34,730 nt of DNA, taken from assembly GCA_035546775.1 (NCBI GenBank), contig DASZWD010000024.1:1-34730 (forward strand), in the 5' to 3' direction. The notes beneath the pieces are model-generated. The model worked only from the letters and a program-made list of their open reading frames with translations. It did no database searches and was not told the DNA's origin. The translations under genes were made by a program, and so were the position numbers. This DNA comes from Acidimicrobiales bacterium. GTDB lineage: Bacteria; Actinomycetota; Acidimicrobiia; Acidimicrobiales; JACCXE01. This document shows, piece after piece, positions 14,769-23,382 of this stretch (positions within the stretch are counted from its first letter, which is position 1; each line of letters begins with the position of its first letter).

Positions 14769-15680
14769 TTACGCCTGCGAGCCGATCACCGGGACATTGG
14801 GCGTTGCCTTGGCCAGCAGGTCGCGCACCGCCGGGCCGATATCGGCCGGTTCCCACCGGTCGCCCTTGTTGATGTCGGGCCCGTGCTGCCAGCCGGTGGC
14901 GACCGAGATCTTGCCGCCGTCGACCTCGAACACCTGGCCGGTGACGTCGCGCGACTCGCGGCTGCCGAGCCACACGACCAGCGGCGCCACGTTGTCGGCG
15001 GCCATGGCGTCGAAGCCGTCCGTGGGCGTCTTCATGGCGTCGGGGAAGAGGTTCTCGGTCATGCGGGTGCGGGCGATCGGCGCAATGGCGTTGACCGTCA
15101 CGCCGTAGCGGCCGAGCTCGGCGCTGGCGACGCGCGACATCGCGGCGATGCCGGCCTTGGCCGCGGAGTAGTTGCTCTGGCCGACGTTGCCGAACAGTCC
15201 CGCGGCGGAGCTCGTGTTGACGATGCGGGCGTCGTTGGTCTCGCCCGCCTTGACGCGGTCGCGCCAGTAGTTGGCCGCGTGGTGCATCGGGGCGAACGTG
15301 CCCTTGAGGTGGACCTTGATCACGGCGTCCCACTCGGCCTCCGACATGCTCACGAGCATCCGGTCGCGCAGGATGCCGGCGTTGCACACCAGCACGTCGA
15401 GGCCGCCGAAGGCGTCGACGGCGGACTGCACCAAGCGGCCGGCGGCGTCGAAGTCGGAGACGTCGTCGCCGTTGGCGATCGCCTCGCCGCCCATGGCGCG
15501 GATGGCGTCGACCACCTCGCCGGCGGGCCCGGCCGAGCTGCCGGTGCCGTCGGGCTCGGCGCCGAGGTCGTTGACGACGACCTTGGCTCCCTGCCGCGCG
15601 AACTCCAGGGCGTGGCCGCGGCCGATGCCGCGTCCCGACCCGGTGACGATGACGACGCGGCCCTCGCAAATGCCCGACAT
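14769..15680 (-). CDS. Short-chain dehydrogenase (17beta-HSD4/Rv3548c-type)
   Basis: A 303-residue SDR with an extended C-terminus. It shows TGSGRGIGRG (residues 13-22), CNAGIL, the catalytic Ser in NTSSAAG and YSAAK. The insertion after beta-2 and the C-terminal GWQHGPDINKGDRWEPADIG segment are typical of long SDRs related to the 17beta-hydroxysteroid dehydrogenase type 4 module and to Rv3548c, which lies beside the igr genes in M. tuberculosis. It probably oxidises a hydroxyacyl-CoA or a steroid hydroxyl. It is the first gene after the palindromic operator. ATG at 15680 has a GGGAGGG ribosome site 6 bases upstream. Confidence 0.82.
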   Translation of the reverse strand: MSGICEGRVVIVTGSGRGIGRGHALEFARQGAKVVVNDLGAEPDGTGSSAGPAGEVVDAIRAMGGEAIANGDDVSDFDAAGRLVQSAVDAFGGLDVLVCNAGILRDRMLVSMSEAEWDAVIKVHLKGTFAPMHHAANYWRDRVKAGETNDARIVNTSSAAGLFGNVGQSNYSAAKAGIAAMSRVASAELGRYGVTVNAIAPIARTRMTENLFPDAMKTPTDGFDAMAADNVAPLVVWLGSRESRDVTGQVFEVDGGKISVATGWQHGPDINKGDRWEPADIGPAVRDLLAKATPNVPVIGSQA

Positions 15681-15701
15681 GTGACCCTCCCTAGAATTCC
15701 C

Positions 15702-15723
15702 AAACTAGAACAGATTCTAGTTT
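15702..15723. promoter_or_regulatory. 22-bp palindromic operator before the igr-like operon
   Basis: A perfect inverted repeat with 9-base arms: AAACTAGAA, CAGA, TTCTAGTTT. It abuts the stop codon of the KstR-like gene and lies 21 bases upstream of the SDR start. Read on the minus strand the core TAGAATCTGTTCTA (15719-15706) matches the KstR consensus except for one base. It is followed by AGTTTGG, as at the boxes at 2388 and 18984. Further CTAG and GAATTC repeats lie between it and the ribosome site. It most likely binds the adjacent TetR protein. Confidence 0.65.
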
Positions 15724-16308
15724 CTAGTCGCGCAGCAGCAACCGCGCCGCGAACTCGAGCTCTTCGCCCACCGCGCCCATCTGCGTCCAGCCGTTCACCC
15801 AGCCCAGCAGCGAGGCGAACCACACGTGGGCCAGCACACGCACGACGCCGTCGCGGATCTCGGGGTCGACGTCGACCAGCGGCGCCGAGAGCACCATCGA
15901 CACGATGTGTTGCACCTCGGCCTGGCACTCCGACACCGCCGGGTCCGGAGCAGTGATGGCGGTCACGAGGGCGGCGAAGAGTTCGGGGGCGCGGCCCGAC
16001 GCGCGGGTGATGCGGCGGATCACCGCGATCAGCCGGTCGAGCGGCTCGTCGGACGCGGCCACCGCCTTCGCCGGGGCGCTCTCGAGGCTGCGGGCCCACT
16101 CGAGCAGCGCGGCGGCGAGCAGGTGGTCTTTCGAGGAGAAGTAGCGGTAGACGGTGCCGAGGGCGACGTCGGCGCGCGCCGCCACGTCGCGCATCTGCAC
16201 CGCGTCGTAGCCGCCTTCGGTGGCGAGTTCGATCGCGGCTTGGATGACACGGGCGCGGCGGGCGTGCTGCGAGCGCGTCAGGACTTCGGGCTGAGGTGTG
16301 CTCGCCAT
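15724..16308 (-). CDS. kstR: TetR-family regulator, KstR-like
   Basis: A 194-residue TetR repressor. The N-terminal helix-turn-helix (about residues 20-58) reads EGGYDAVQMRDVAARADVAL then GTVYRYFSSKDHLL, strikingly like KstR, the cholesterol-catabolism repressor of mycobacteria. The C-terminal ligand domain also has the KstR-like VLAHVWFASLLGWVNG segment. KstR is released from DNA by the CoA thioester of a steroid side-chain acid. ATG at 16308 is preferred; an in-frame TTG at 16338 would overlap the divergent gene. The gene lies directly upstream of a palindrome with a near-KstR core and of the igr-like operon. The comparison is from memory and not an alignment. Confidence 0.75.
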   Translation of the reverse strand: MASTPQPEVLTRSQHARRARVIQAAIELATEGGYDAVQMRDVAARADVALGTVYRYFSSKDHLLAAALLEWARSLESAPAKAVAASDEPLDRLIAVIRRITRASGRAPELFAALVTAITAPDPAVSECQAEVQHIVSMVLSAPLVDVDPEIRDGVVRVLAHVWFASLLGWVNGWTQMGAVGEELEFAARLLLRD

Positions 16309-16331
16309 TACTTCGTTAGCTTTCCATTCCG

Positions 16332-16832
16332 ATGGCAACCAACCAGCGATCGCAGATCACGATGACCGACGCCGAGCGCGAAGCGTTCCTCAACTCGAGC
16401 CGCACCATGACCATGGCCACGAACGGTCCGAGCGGTCACCCGCACGTGGTGGCGATGTGGTTCGCCGTCGTCGACGGCGACATCTGGTTCGAGACCAAGG
16501 CGAAATCGCAGAAGGTGCAGAACCTGCGCCGCGACCCGCGCATCACCTGTTCGATCGAGGCGGGCAAGACCTACGACCAGTTGCGCGGCGTGTCGCTCGA
16601 AGGCACCGCCGAGATCGTCGACGACCCGGACGCGCTGTGGCGCGTCGGTGTGAGCGTGTGGAACCGCTACCAAGGCGAGTACTCCGACGAAGTGAAGCCG
16701 CTGGTGGAGTCGATGCTGCACAACCGCGTCGCCGTGCGCGTACACGCGACGCGCGCCCGCACGTGGGACCACCGCAAGCTCGGCCTGCCTGAGATGCCGA
16801 TCGCGGGTTCGACGGCGGGCGAACCCACCTAG
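16332..16832 (+). CDS. PPOX-class F420/FMN split-barrel protein
   Basis: A 166-residue pyridoxamine-phosphate-oxidase-like split barrel. GHPHVVAMWFAVVDGDIWFET and SQKVQNLRRDPRITCSIEAG are hallmarks of the F420-dependent reductase group (FDOR-B) common in actinobacteria. It probably reduces an activated double bond or quinone with F420H2; substrate unknown. It starts 23 bases from the divergent KstR-like gene. A TAGCTT hexamer 9 nt before the ATG could be its -10 box. Its TAG stop lies within the CTAG at 16829-16832 that also ends the convergent dehydrogenase gene. Confidence 0.8.
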   Translation: MATNQRSQITMTDAEREAFLNSSRTMTMATNGPSGHPHVVAMWFAVVDGDIWFETKAKSQKVQNLRRDPRITCSIEAGKTYDQLRGVSLEGTAEIVDDPDALWRVGVSVWNRYQGEYSDEVKPLVESMLHNRVAVRVHATRARTWDHRKLGLPEMPIAGSTAGEPT

Positions 16833-17806
16833 ACGGGCTCCGCCGCGAGCAGGGCGCCGAGCTTGCGCAGCTGCTTGGTGGCGCCGCCGAGGCTGAGCTC
16901 GAGTTGCTTGGCCCACAGGAAGTAGCGGTGCAGCGGGTAGTCGCGGTCGACGCCGATGCCACCGTGCAGGTGCTGGGCCGCGTGCACGACGCGCTGGCCA
17001 CCCTCGGCCGCCCAGAACTTCGCCACCGCCACCTCCGCCGCCGCCGGTAGCCCCTCGGACAGCCGCCACGCCGCCTGCCACAGCGTGAGGCGGATCGCTT
17101 CGGTGTCGATGTACGCGTCCGCGGCGCGCTGGCCCACGGCCTGGAACGTGCCGATCGGCTTGTCGAACTGCTGGCGCGAGCCGGTGTACTCGGCCGTCAT
17201 CGCCAGCGCCTGCTCGCAGCAGCCGAGCATCACCGCGCACGTGGCCACCGTCATACGCTGGAGCAACCACTCGACGGCGTCGGGCCCGCCGATCTGGGTC
17301 AGCGGCGCGTCGCGGAAGTCGAGGCGCGCCTCGGGGATGCCCGACGTCGTGTCGAGGCGCGTGCGCGTCACGCCCGGTCCTTCGAGGTCGAGCAGGAACA
17401 GGCCTTCGGGGGTGTCGACGAGCGCGTGCGACGCGTCGAGCCCGGCCGGGACGCAGATCTTGACGCCGTCCTGGGGGCTTTCGACCAGCGCGCTCGTCAG
17501 CACGCGGGCCGGGTCGTCGAGCAGGTCGGTGGCGCCGAAGTGGCGCAGCGCGGCGGCGGTGACCAGCGTCGGCAGCAGCGGGATCGGCGCGCTGAAGCGT
17601 CCGACCTGTTCGAGCATCAGGCACGTCGCCACGAAGCCGAATCCGTCGAGCAGGCCGGCCTGGGCGAAGGCCGCCCACGTGTCGCGGTCGAAGTAGGTGC
17701 CGGCGCGTTCGAGGGCGCGCAGGCGTTCGTGGGTGCACTTGTCGCCGAGGATCTGCGCGGCGAGATCGCGCGCCGCTTCCTCTTCTTCGCTGAAGGTGAA
17801 GTCCAT
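16829..17806 (-). CDS. Acyl-CoA dehydrogenase small subunit (second pair)
   Basis: A 325-residue half-type acyl-CoA dehydrogenase of the same kind as the product of 11748-12680. The N-terminal helical domain starts FSEEEEAARDLAAQI, the middle domain lacks the SEPxAGTD flavin motif, and the C-terminal domain keeps YTGSRQQFDKPIGTFQAVGQ and HLHGGIGVDRDYPLHRYFLW. It should pair with the large subunit encoded immediately upstream, since ATG at 17806 overlaps that stop by one base (TAATG). Similarity to the igr-like small subunit (WAAEGGQRVVHAAQHLHGG against WAAEGGERVVYATQHLHGG) points to duplication of the pair. The exact acyl chain is unknown. Confidence 0.8.
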   Translation of the reverse strand: MDFTFSEEEEAARDLAAQILGDKCTHERLRALERAGTYFDRDTWAAFAQAGLLDGFGFVATCLMLEQVGRFSAPIPLLPTLVTAAALRHFGATDLLDDPARVLTSALVESPQDGVKICVPAGLDASHALVDTPEGLFLLDLEGPGVTRTRLDTTSGIPEARLDFRDAPLTQIGGPDAVEWLLQRMTVATCAVMLGCCEQALAMTAEYTGSRQQFDKPIGTFQAVGQRAADAYIDTEAIRLTLWQAAWRLSEGLPAAAEVAVAKFWAAEGGQRVVHAAQHLHGGIGVDRDYPLHRYFLWAKQLELSLGGATKQLRKLGALLAAEPV

Positions 17807-18966
17807 TAGCGCAGGCTCCTTGGCATGCCGAGGCCGAACATGGCGATGAGGTCGCGCTGGACCTCGTTGACGCCGCCACCGAAGGTGAGGATGAGCAGGC
17901 TGCGGTAGTAGCGCTCGAGGCGCGCCTTGAGCACCGCTTCGGGTGAGTCCTGCGTGAGGTACGCGGCCTCGCCGATGATCTCGAACAGCAGGCGGAAGGC
18001 TTCGAGGTAGAACTCGGTGCCGAACACCTTCGTGGTCGACGCGTCGGCGATGTTGAGGCCGGCGCCCGTCGAGGCCGACCACGCCACCTTCCAGTTGATG
18101 AGCTTGAGGAACTCGAGGCGGGCGTAGACCCGCGCCAGGTTCATCTGCACCCACTCCTGCTCGATCAGCTTCGTTTCCTGCGCGTACTGGCGCACGTCGT
18201 GGAGCAGCGACTCGGGGATGCCCGTCGAGCACAGCGTCACCCGTTCGTGGTTCAGCTGGTTGGTGATCAGGTTCCAGCCGTTGTTCTCGCCGCCGACGCA
18301 GTTGGTGACGGGGACGCGCACGTCGTCGTAGAAGGTCTGGTTGATGTCGTGCTCGCTCAGCAGGTGCATCGGCTGCACCGAGAAGCCCGGCGTGTCGCGG
18401 GGCACGATGATGATCGAGATGCCCTTGTGCTTGGACACCTCGGGGTTCGTGCGCGCCGCCAGCCACACGTAGTCGGCGTCGCTCGACAGCGACGTGAAGA
18501 TCTTCTGGCCGTTGATCACGTACTCGTCGCCGTCGCGTACGGCGCGGGTGGTGAGCGACGCCAGGTCGGTGCCCGCACCCGGTTCGCTGTAGCCGACGCA
18601 GAACGTGATTTCGCCCCGCAGGATGCGCGGCAGGTAGTCGTTCTTCTGCTCGTCGGTGCCGAACTGCATGATCGTCGGCCCGACGGTGTTGATCGTCAGC
18701 ATCGGGACGGGGGCGCCGCAGCGCATCGACTCGTCGAAGAACACGAACTGCTCGATCTGGCTGCGGCCCTGACCGCCGTACTCCTTCGGCCAGCCGATGC
18801 CGACCCAGCCGTCGGCCGCCATCTGCTTGAAGATCCGCCGCGTGGTCGGGCCGACGCCGTGCTCCTTGCCCAGCTCCGCCTCGACCTCAGGCGTCAGCAG
18901 CTCGCGGTAGTAGGCCCGGAGTTCCTGGCGCAGCTTCTCCTGTTCCTCGGTGTAACCGATGTACAC
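17806..18966 (-). CDS. Acyl-CoA dehydrogenase large subunit (second pair)
   Basis: A 386-residue protein, the same length as the igr-like large subunit. It shows GWVGIGWPKEYGGQGRSQIE, VGYSEPGAGTDLASLTTRAV and INGQKIFTS, and ends LTFGGGVNEVQRDLIAM. It lacks the HGG segment, which the downstream small subunit provides, so the pair is expected to form an alpha2beta2 enzyme. GTG at 18966 is preceded by an excellent ribosome site, GGAGGAGG at 18971-18978, and is the first start with one. The gene is divergent from the Rv3520c-like gene, and a KstR-type box lies 18 bases upstream of the start, so both directions are probably controlled together. Confidence 0.83.
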   Translation of the reverse strand: MYIGYTEEQEKLRQELRAYYRELLTPEVEAELGKEHGVGPTTRRIFKQMAADGWVGIGWPKEYGGQGRSQIEQFVFFDESMRCGAPVPMLTINTVGPTIMQFGTDEQKNDYLPRILRGEITFCVGYSEPGAGTDLASLTTRAVRDGDEYVINGQKIFTSLSSDADYVWLAARTNPEVSKHKGISIIIVPRDTPGFSVQPMHLLSEHDINQTFYDDVRVPVTNCVGGENNGWNLITNQLNHERVTLCSTGIPESLLHDVRQYAQETKLIEQEWVQMNLARVYARLEFLKLINWKVAWSASTGAGLNIADASTTKVFGTEFYLEAFRLLFEIIGEAAYLTQDSPEAVLKARLERYYRSLLILTFGGGVNEVQRDLIAMFGLGMPRSLR

Positions 18967-18983
18967 GCGGCCTCCTCCAAAAT

Positions 18984-19006
18984 TGGAACGCGTTACAGTT
19001 TGGCAC
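18984..19006. promoter_or_regulatory. KstR-type box in a divergent promoter
   Basis: TGGAACGCGTTACA at 18984-18997 matches TnnAACnnGTTnnA. Toward the plus strand, TACAGT (18994-18999) overlaps the box and stands 7 nt before the GTG at 19007, the same arrangement as at 2388-2410, with AGTTTGG following. Toward the minus strand the box lies 18 bases from the dehydrogenase start. One bound repressor could therefore block both genes. Confidence 0.62.
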
Positions 19007-20005
19007 GTGAAGCTCGGCCTGCACATGGGGTACTGGGGTGCCGGTCCCCCGGCCAATCCGCTCGACACGATTCTCGAAGCGGAACGCCTGGGCTTCGACA
19101 GTGTCTGGGTCGCCGAGTCCTACGGCTCGGACGCCTTGACCCCCCTGGCGTGGTGGGGCTCGGCGACCTCGACGATCCGCCTCGGGACGAACCTGGCGCA
19201 ACTCTCGGCGCGCTCGCCGACCGCCATGGCGATGGCGGCGCTCACCCTCGACCACCTCTCGGGCGGGCGCTTCGTGCTCGGCCTCGGTGTGTCGGGTCCG
19301 CAGGTCGTCGAGGGCTGGTACGGCGAGTCGTTCGCCAAGCCGCTGGCCCGCACCCGCGAGTACGTCGAGATCATCCGCAAGGTGCTGGCCCGCGAGGCGC
19401 CCGTCACCAACGACGGGCCGCACTACCCGCTGCCCTATCCCGGCGGACTCGGGCTCGGCAAGCCGCTCAAGTCGATCGTGCACCCCTTGCGCCGCGACAT
19501 CCCGATCCTGCTCGGCGCCGAAGGCCCCAAGAACGTCGCGCTGGCGGCGGAGATCGCCGACGGCTGGTTCCCGATCTTCTACTCACCCCGCCACGACAAG
19601 ATGTACCGCGACGCCCTCGGCCCTGTGCGCGACGGCTTCGAGGTCAACGCCATGGTGACGGTGTCGATCGACGACGACGTCGAGCGCGCCGCCGACGCCC
19701 TGCGCCCGATGATCGCGTTGTACGTCGGCGGAATGGGCGCGCGCGAGATGAACTTCCACTTCGACGTGTTCTGCCGCATGGGCTACGAGGGCGAGGCCCA
19801 CAAGATCCAGGACCTCTACCTCGACGGTCATCAAGCCGACGCCATCGCCGCGGTCCCCACCGCGATGGTCGAGGAGATCTGCCTGATCGGCCCCGTCGCC
19901 AAGATCCGCGACGACCTCGAACTGTGGAAGTCCTCCATGGTCACCAGCCTCCTGACCAACGGCTCCCCCGCCCTCCTGCGCACCATGGCGGAACTCGTCC
20001 TCTGA
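19007..20005 (+). CDS. F420-dependent luciferase-like oxidoreductase, Rv3520c-like
   Basis: A 332-residue TIM-barrel LLM protein. The N-terminus KLGLHMGYWGAGPPANPLDT and the segments ESYGSDALTPLAWWG, ALTLDHLSGGRFVLGLGVSG and EGPKNVALAAEIADGW closely resemble Rv3520c, a predicted F420-dependent oxidoreductase that belongs to the KstR regulon of M. tuberculosis. It probably transfers hydride between F420 and a side-chain or ring intermediate; the reaction is not established. GTG at 19007 is chosen over an ATG at 18959 because the protein family begins there, and a -10-like box precedes it at 7 nt. It ends 5 bases before a strong bidirectional hairpin. Confidence 0.85.
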   Translation: MKLGLHMGYWGAGPPANPLDTILEAERLGFDSVWVAESYGSDALTPLAWWGSATSTIRLGTNLAQLSARSPTAMAMAALTLDHLSGGRFVLGLGVSGPQVVEGWYGESFAKPLARTREYVEIIRKVLAREAPVTNDGPHYPLPYPGGLGLGKPLKSIVHPLRRDIPILLGAEGPKNVALAAEIADGWFPIFYSPRHDKMYRDALGPVRDGFEVNAMVTVSIDDDVERAADALRPMIALYVGGMGAREMNFHFDVFCRMGYEGEAHKIQDLYLDGHQADAIAAVPTAMVEEICLIGPVAKIRDDLELWKSSMVTSLLTNGSPALLRTMAELVL

Positions 20006-20009
20006 CGCG

Positions 20010-20058
20010 CTTCTGTGAAGGATTTTCCGCCCTATGGGCGGAGAATCCTTCACAGAAG
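20010..20058. terminator. Near-perfect 23-bp hairpin between convergent genes
   Basis: Arms of 23 bases (20010-20032 and 20036-20058) pair with one mismatch (a possible G-U pair in RNA) around the loop TAT. The inner half is GC-rich (CCGCCC/GGGCGG), the outer half CTTCTGTGAAGG/CCTTCACAGAAG. It lies just after the plus-strand stop at 20005 and contains the minus-strand stop codon at 20050-20052. Function as a bidirectional terminator is likely despite the absence of a clear U tract. A dispersed palindromic repeat is the alternative. Confidence 0.65.
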
Positions 20059-20960
20059 TGAGGCGGCGAGGCGTTCGCTGTGGTGGTCGGCGGTGCCGAA
20101 GTGGGTGTCGAGGACCCAGGCGCGCTTGAGGAAGAAGTGCACGTCGACTTCCCAGGTGAAGCCCATGCCGCCGTGGACCTGGATGGCGGCTTTGCCGTTG
20201 CGGATGGCGGCCTCGCCGGCGGTGACCTTCGCCGCCGACACCGCCCGCGCCGGGTCGCCCACGGTGGGGTCGTCGACGGTGACACCGGCGGCGTAGACGG
20301 CGGCGCGCGCCACCTCGGTGCGCACCAGCATGTCGGCGAGCATGTGCTTGACGGCCTGGAACGAGCCGATCGGCTTGTCGAACTGCCGGCGCTCCTTGGC
20401 GTAGGCGACGGCGATGTCGAGCACCGCCTCGGACAGGCCGAGCTGCAACGCGGCGGTGAGCAGCGCGCCGTCGAGCCGGAACGGCGCGGCGTCACCGACG
20501 CGCTCCCCCGCCGGCAGGCGATCGACGCGCCACGCCGGCGTCAGCGCGTCGATCGGGCGCTCAACCCGCTCGCCGGCGACGGCCTGCGGGTCGACGGCGA
20601 ACACGCCGTCGCCGTCGAGCACGAGCAGCCGGTCGAGCACGTCGAGGTGCTCGACCATGGTGTCGCCCCGTTCCACGAGGCCGACGACGTCGCTCGCCCC
20701 CACCAGCTCGCTCGCCACCAGCGGCCCGGGCACACACGCCCGCCCCAGCTCTTCGAACACCAAAACCGCCTCGGCTGCGCCCAGGCCGACGCCCCCGGCG
20801 GTTTCGGGCAGGCGCAGGCTGAACACGCCGGCGTCGACGAGGTCCTGCCAGCCATCGCGCGTGAACCCGCCGCGCACGGTCTCCATCGGGAAGCGGCCCT
20901 CGCACAGCTTGCGCACGCCCGCTTGGAGGTCGACCTGATCGGCGCTCGGTTCGAGGTCCA

Positions 20961-20961
<1 letters not shown>
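20050..20961 (-). CDS. Acyl-CoA dehydrogenase small subunit (third pair)
   Basis: A 303-residue half-type acyl-CoA dehydrogenase. It has an N-terminal helical domain (PSADQVDLQAGVRKLCEGRF, LPETAGGVGLGAAEAVLVFE), a shortened middle domain without flavin-binding SEPxAGSD, and the C-terminal motifs YAKERRQFDKPIGSFQAVKH and IQVHGGMGFTWEVDVHFFLK. The HGGMGFTWE segment is closer to ordinary acyl-CoA dehydrogenases than in the other two small subunits, suggesting a separate lineage such as FadE27 or FadE18. ATG at 20961 overlaps the partner stop as TGATG. The last three codons and the stop lie inside the terminator hairpin. It is the final gene of the ten-gene operon. Confidence 0.8.
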
Positions 20962-22093
<1,132 letters not shown>

Positions 22094-22097
<4 letters not shown>

Positions 22098-22585
22098 AGC
22101 AACGCCGCCAGCTCGTCGACCATCGCTGCCACTTCCTTGGCGCACGCGACGACGACGTCGAGTTCGCCGCCTGCCGGGTCTTCCACGTTCTCCCACTCCT
22201 CGAGTTCGACCTCGGCCAGGTTGAGGGCGCGCACGTCGCCACCGACGGCCGGCAGGTCGCGCAACAGGCGGCGGATCGTCGCCGTCTTCCACGCCGCCTC
22301 GGGGTGCTCGCGCCGGACGTAGGCGACGTGGAACGTCTCGAAGCACACGATGAGATCGGCGTCGCGGGCGTCGCGCTCGCTTAGCTGCCGGCTGCGATGC
22401 GCCGGCACCGTGACGCCGAGTTCTTCGAGGGCGTGGCGCGTGCGCCAGCTCATGGGCAGCCCTTCGATCACCATCGTGCCAGCGGTCACGACGCGGGCCC
22501 ACCCCATGTGCGACAGCACGGCACCGGCCATGACGCTGCGCGCCGCGTTGCCCGTGCACACGAAGACGATCGACGCATCGCTCAC
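22094..22585 (-). CDS. Low-molecular-weight phosphatase/arsenate-reductase-family protein
   Basis: A 163-residue protein with the P-loop CTGNAARS (Cys10 to Ser17), the CX5R(S/T) signature of LMW tyrosine phosphatases and related arsenate reductases. The following MAGAVLSHMGWARVVTAGTM and HRSRQLSERDARDADLIVCF segments fit the fold. The usual C-terminal DPxG/DP region reads NVEDPAGGELD, placing the general-acid Asp plausibly. It may dephosphorylate a protein or small molecule. GTG at 22585 overlaps the preceding stop (GTGA); an earlier start would only add shadow sequence. Its presence within a catabolic operon is unexpected. Confidence 0.75.
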
Positions 22586-23382
22586 CAAAGCTGGTCGGTG
22601 TAGGTGTCGGTGCCGGGGATGGTGGGGATGAACGGCGAGGCCCACAGCAGCTTCGCCAGGCCGCTGCCCTCGAGCGCTTTGCCTTCGGCGGCGAAGCGGT
22701 CCCAGTCGTCGGCCGGGTCGGTGTCGGTGAAGAACAGCAGCATGAAGCGCCGCTCGACGCCTTCCTGCCGCGGTACGTCGCTCGGGGCGTCGACCAGCAA
22801 CGGGATCGGGGCGAAGCGACCGGCGAGCGCGATCGACGACCCGGTCATCAACTCGGGCAGACGCGTCGCTTGGTACCAGGCGTCGAGGTCTTCGTGGGTG
22901 GCGTCACCGACGAGTTCGCCCACGACGGTGACCAGCCCGCCGAAGCGGTGGTCGAAGGCCAACTCGATCGGCACACCGTCGTCGCCGTCGCGGGACTGCG
23001 ACCAGGCGAAGTTGTACAGCGCGGTGTGGATGTGGTCGCGCTCGGCGAACATGCGCCCGTTGGCGTGCAGCTTGTTGACCTGGTCGACGGCCCAGCGGTT
23101 CCACGCCCCGTGATGGCCGGCCAGCACCCAATAGATCGCCACATAGGAACCCGTCAGTGGGTCGGGGGTGATCGGCGAGTCGAGCGGGTAGCGCAGATCC
23201 TTGTACGGGCGCGTCGCCACGAACCGCTGGCCGGCGAACTGGTAGGGCCCGATCATGCAGCCGGCGTAGAAGTGGTCGCGCTCGTACCAGCGGTTGTAGG
23301 CCACCTCGTGTCCCTTGCGGGGTTCCACGAGCGTGTAGAGCATCGACCCCAGCCGGATCTCGTCGGTCTCGTTGCCGGCCAT
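22582..23382 (-). CDS. Dimeric alpha/beta-barrel (EthD-like) protein, tandem domains
   Basis: A 266-residue protein without a firm family name. The first half contains YTLVEPRKGHEVAYNRWYER then DHFYAGCMIGPYQFAGQRF. The second half, beginning near residue 125 (PIELAFDHRFGGLVTVVGEL), has DLDAWYQATRLPELM and ends in RFMLLFFTD. Both halves look like ferredoxin-like EthD/NIPSNAP folds, so the chain may form an internal pseudo-dimer. Such proteins act as small-molecule binding or decarboxylating/oxygenating accessories in catabolic clusters. ATG at 23382 directly follows the TGA of the FadD3-like gene with no gap. A shorter EthD protein is encoded on the other side of that ligase. Confidence 0.55.
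   Translation of the reverse strand: MAGNETDEIRLGSMLYTLVEPRKGHEVAYNRWYERDHFYAGCMIGPYQFAGQRFVATRPYKDLRYPLDSPITPDPLTGSYVAIYWVLAGHHGAWNRWAVDQVNKLHANGRMFAERDHIHTALYNFAWSQSRDGDDGVPIELAFDHRFGGLVTVVGELVGDATHEDLDAWYQATRLPELMTGSSIALAGRFAPIPLLVDAPSDVPRQEGVERRFMLLFFTDTDPADDWDRFAAEGKALEGSGLAKLLWASPFIPTIPGTDTYTDQLW

Noticed and set aside
16309-16338. Longer KstR-like protein starting with TTG at 16338
   Set aside because: It would overlap the divergent gene, has a weak start codon and adds ten residues outside the TetR fold.
18199-20061. Long open frame (about 620 codons) on the plus strand across the dehydrogenase and LLM genes
   Set aside because: It is Arg/His-rich composition shadow of high-GC coding sequence; real family motifs are on the minus strand before 18966 and in another plus frame after 19007.
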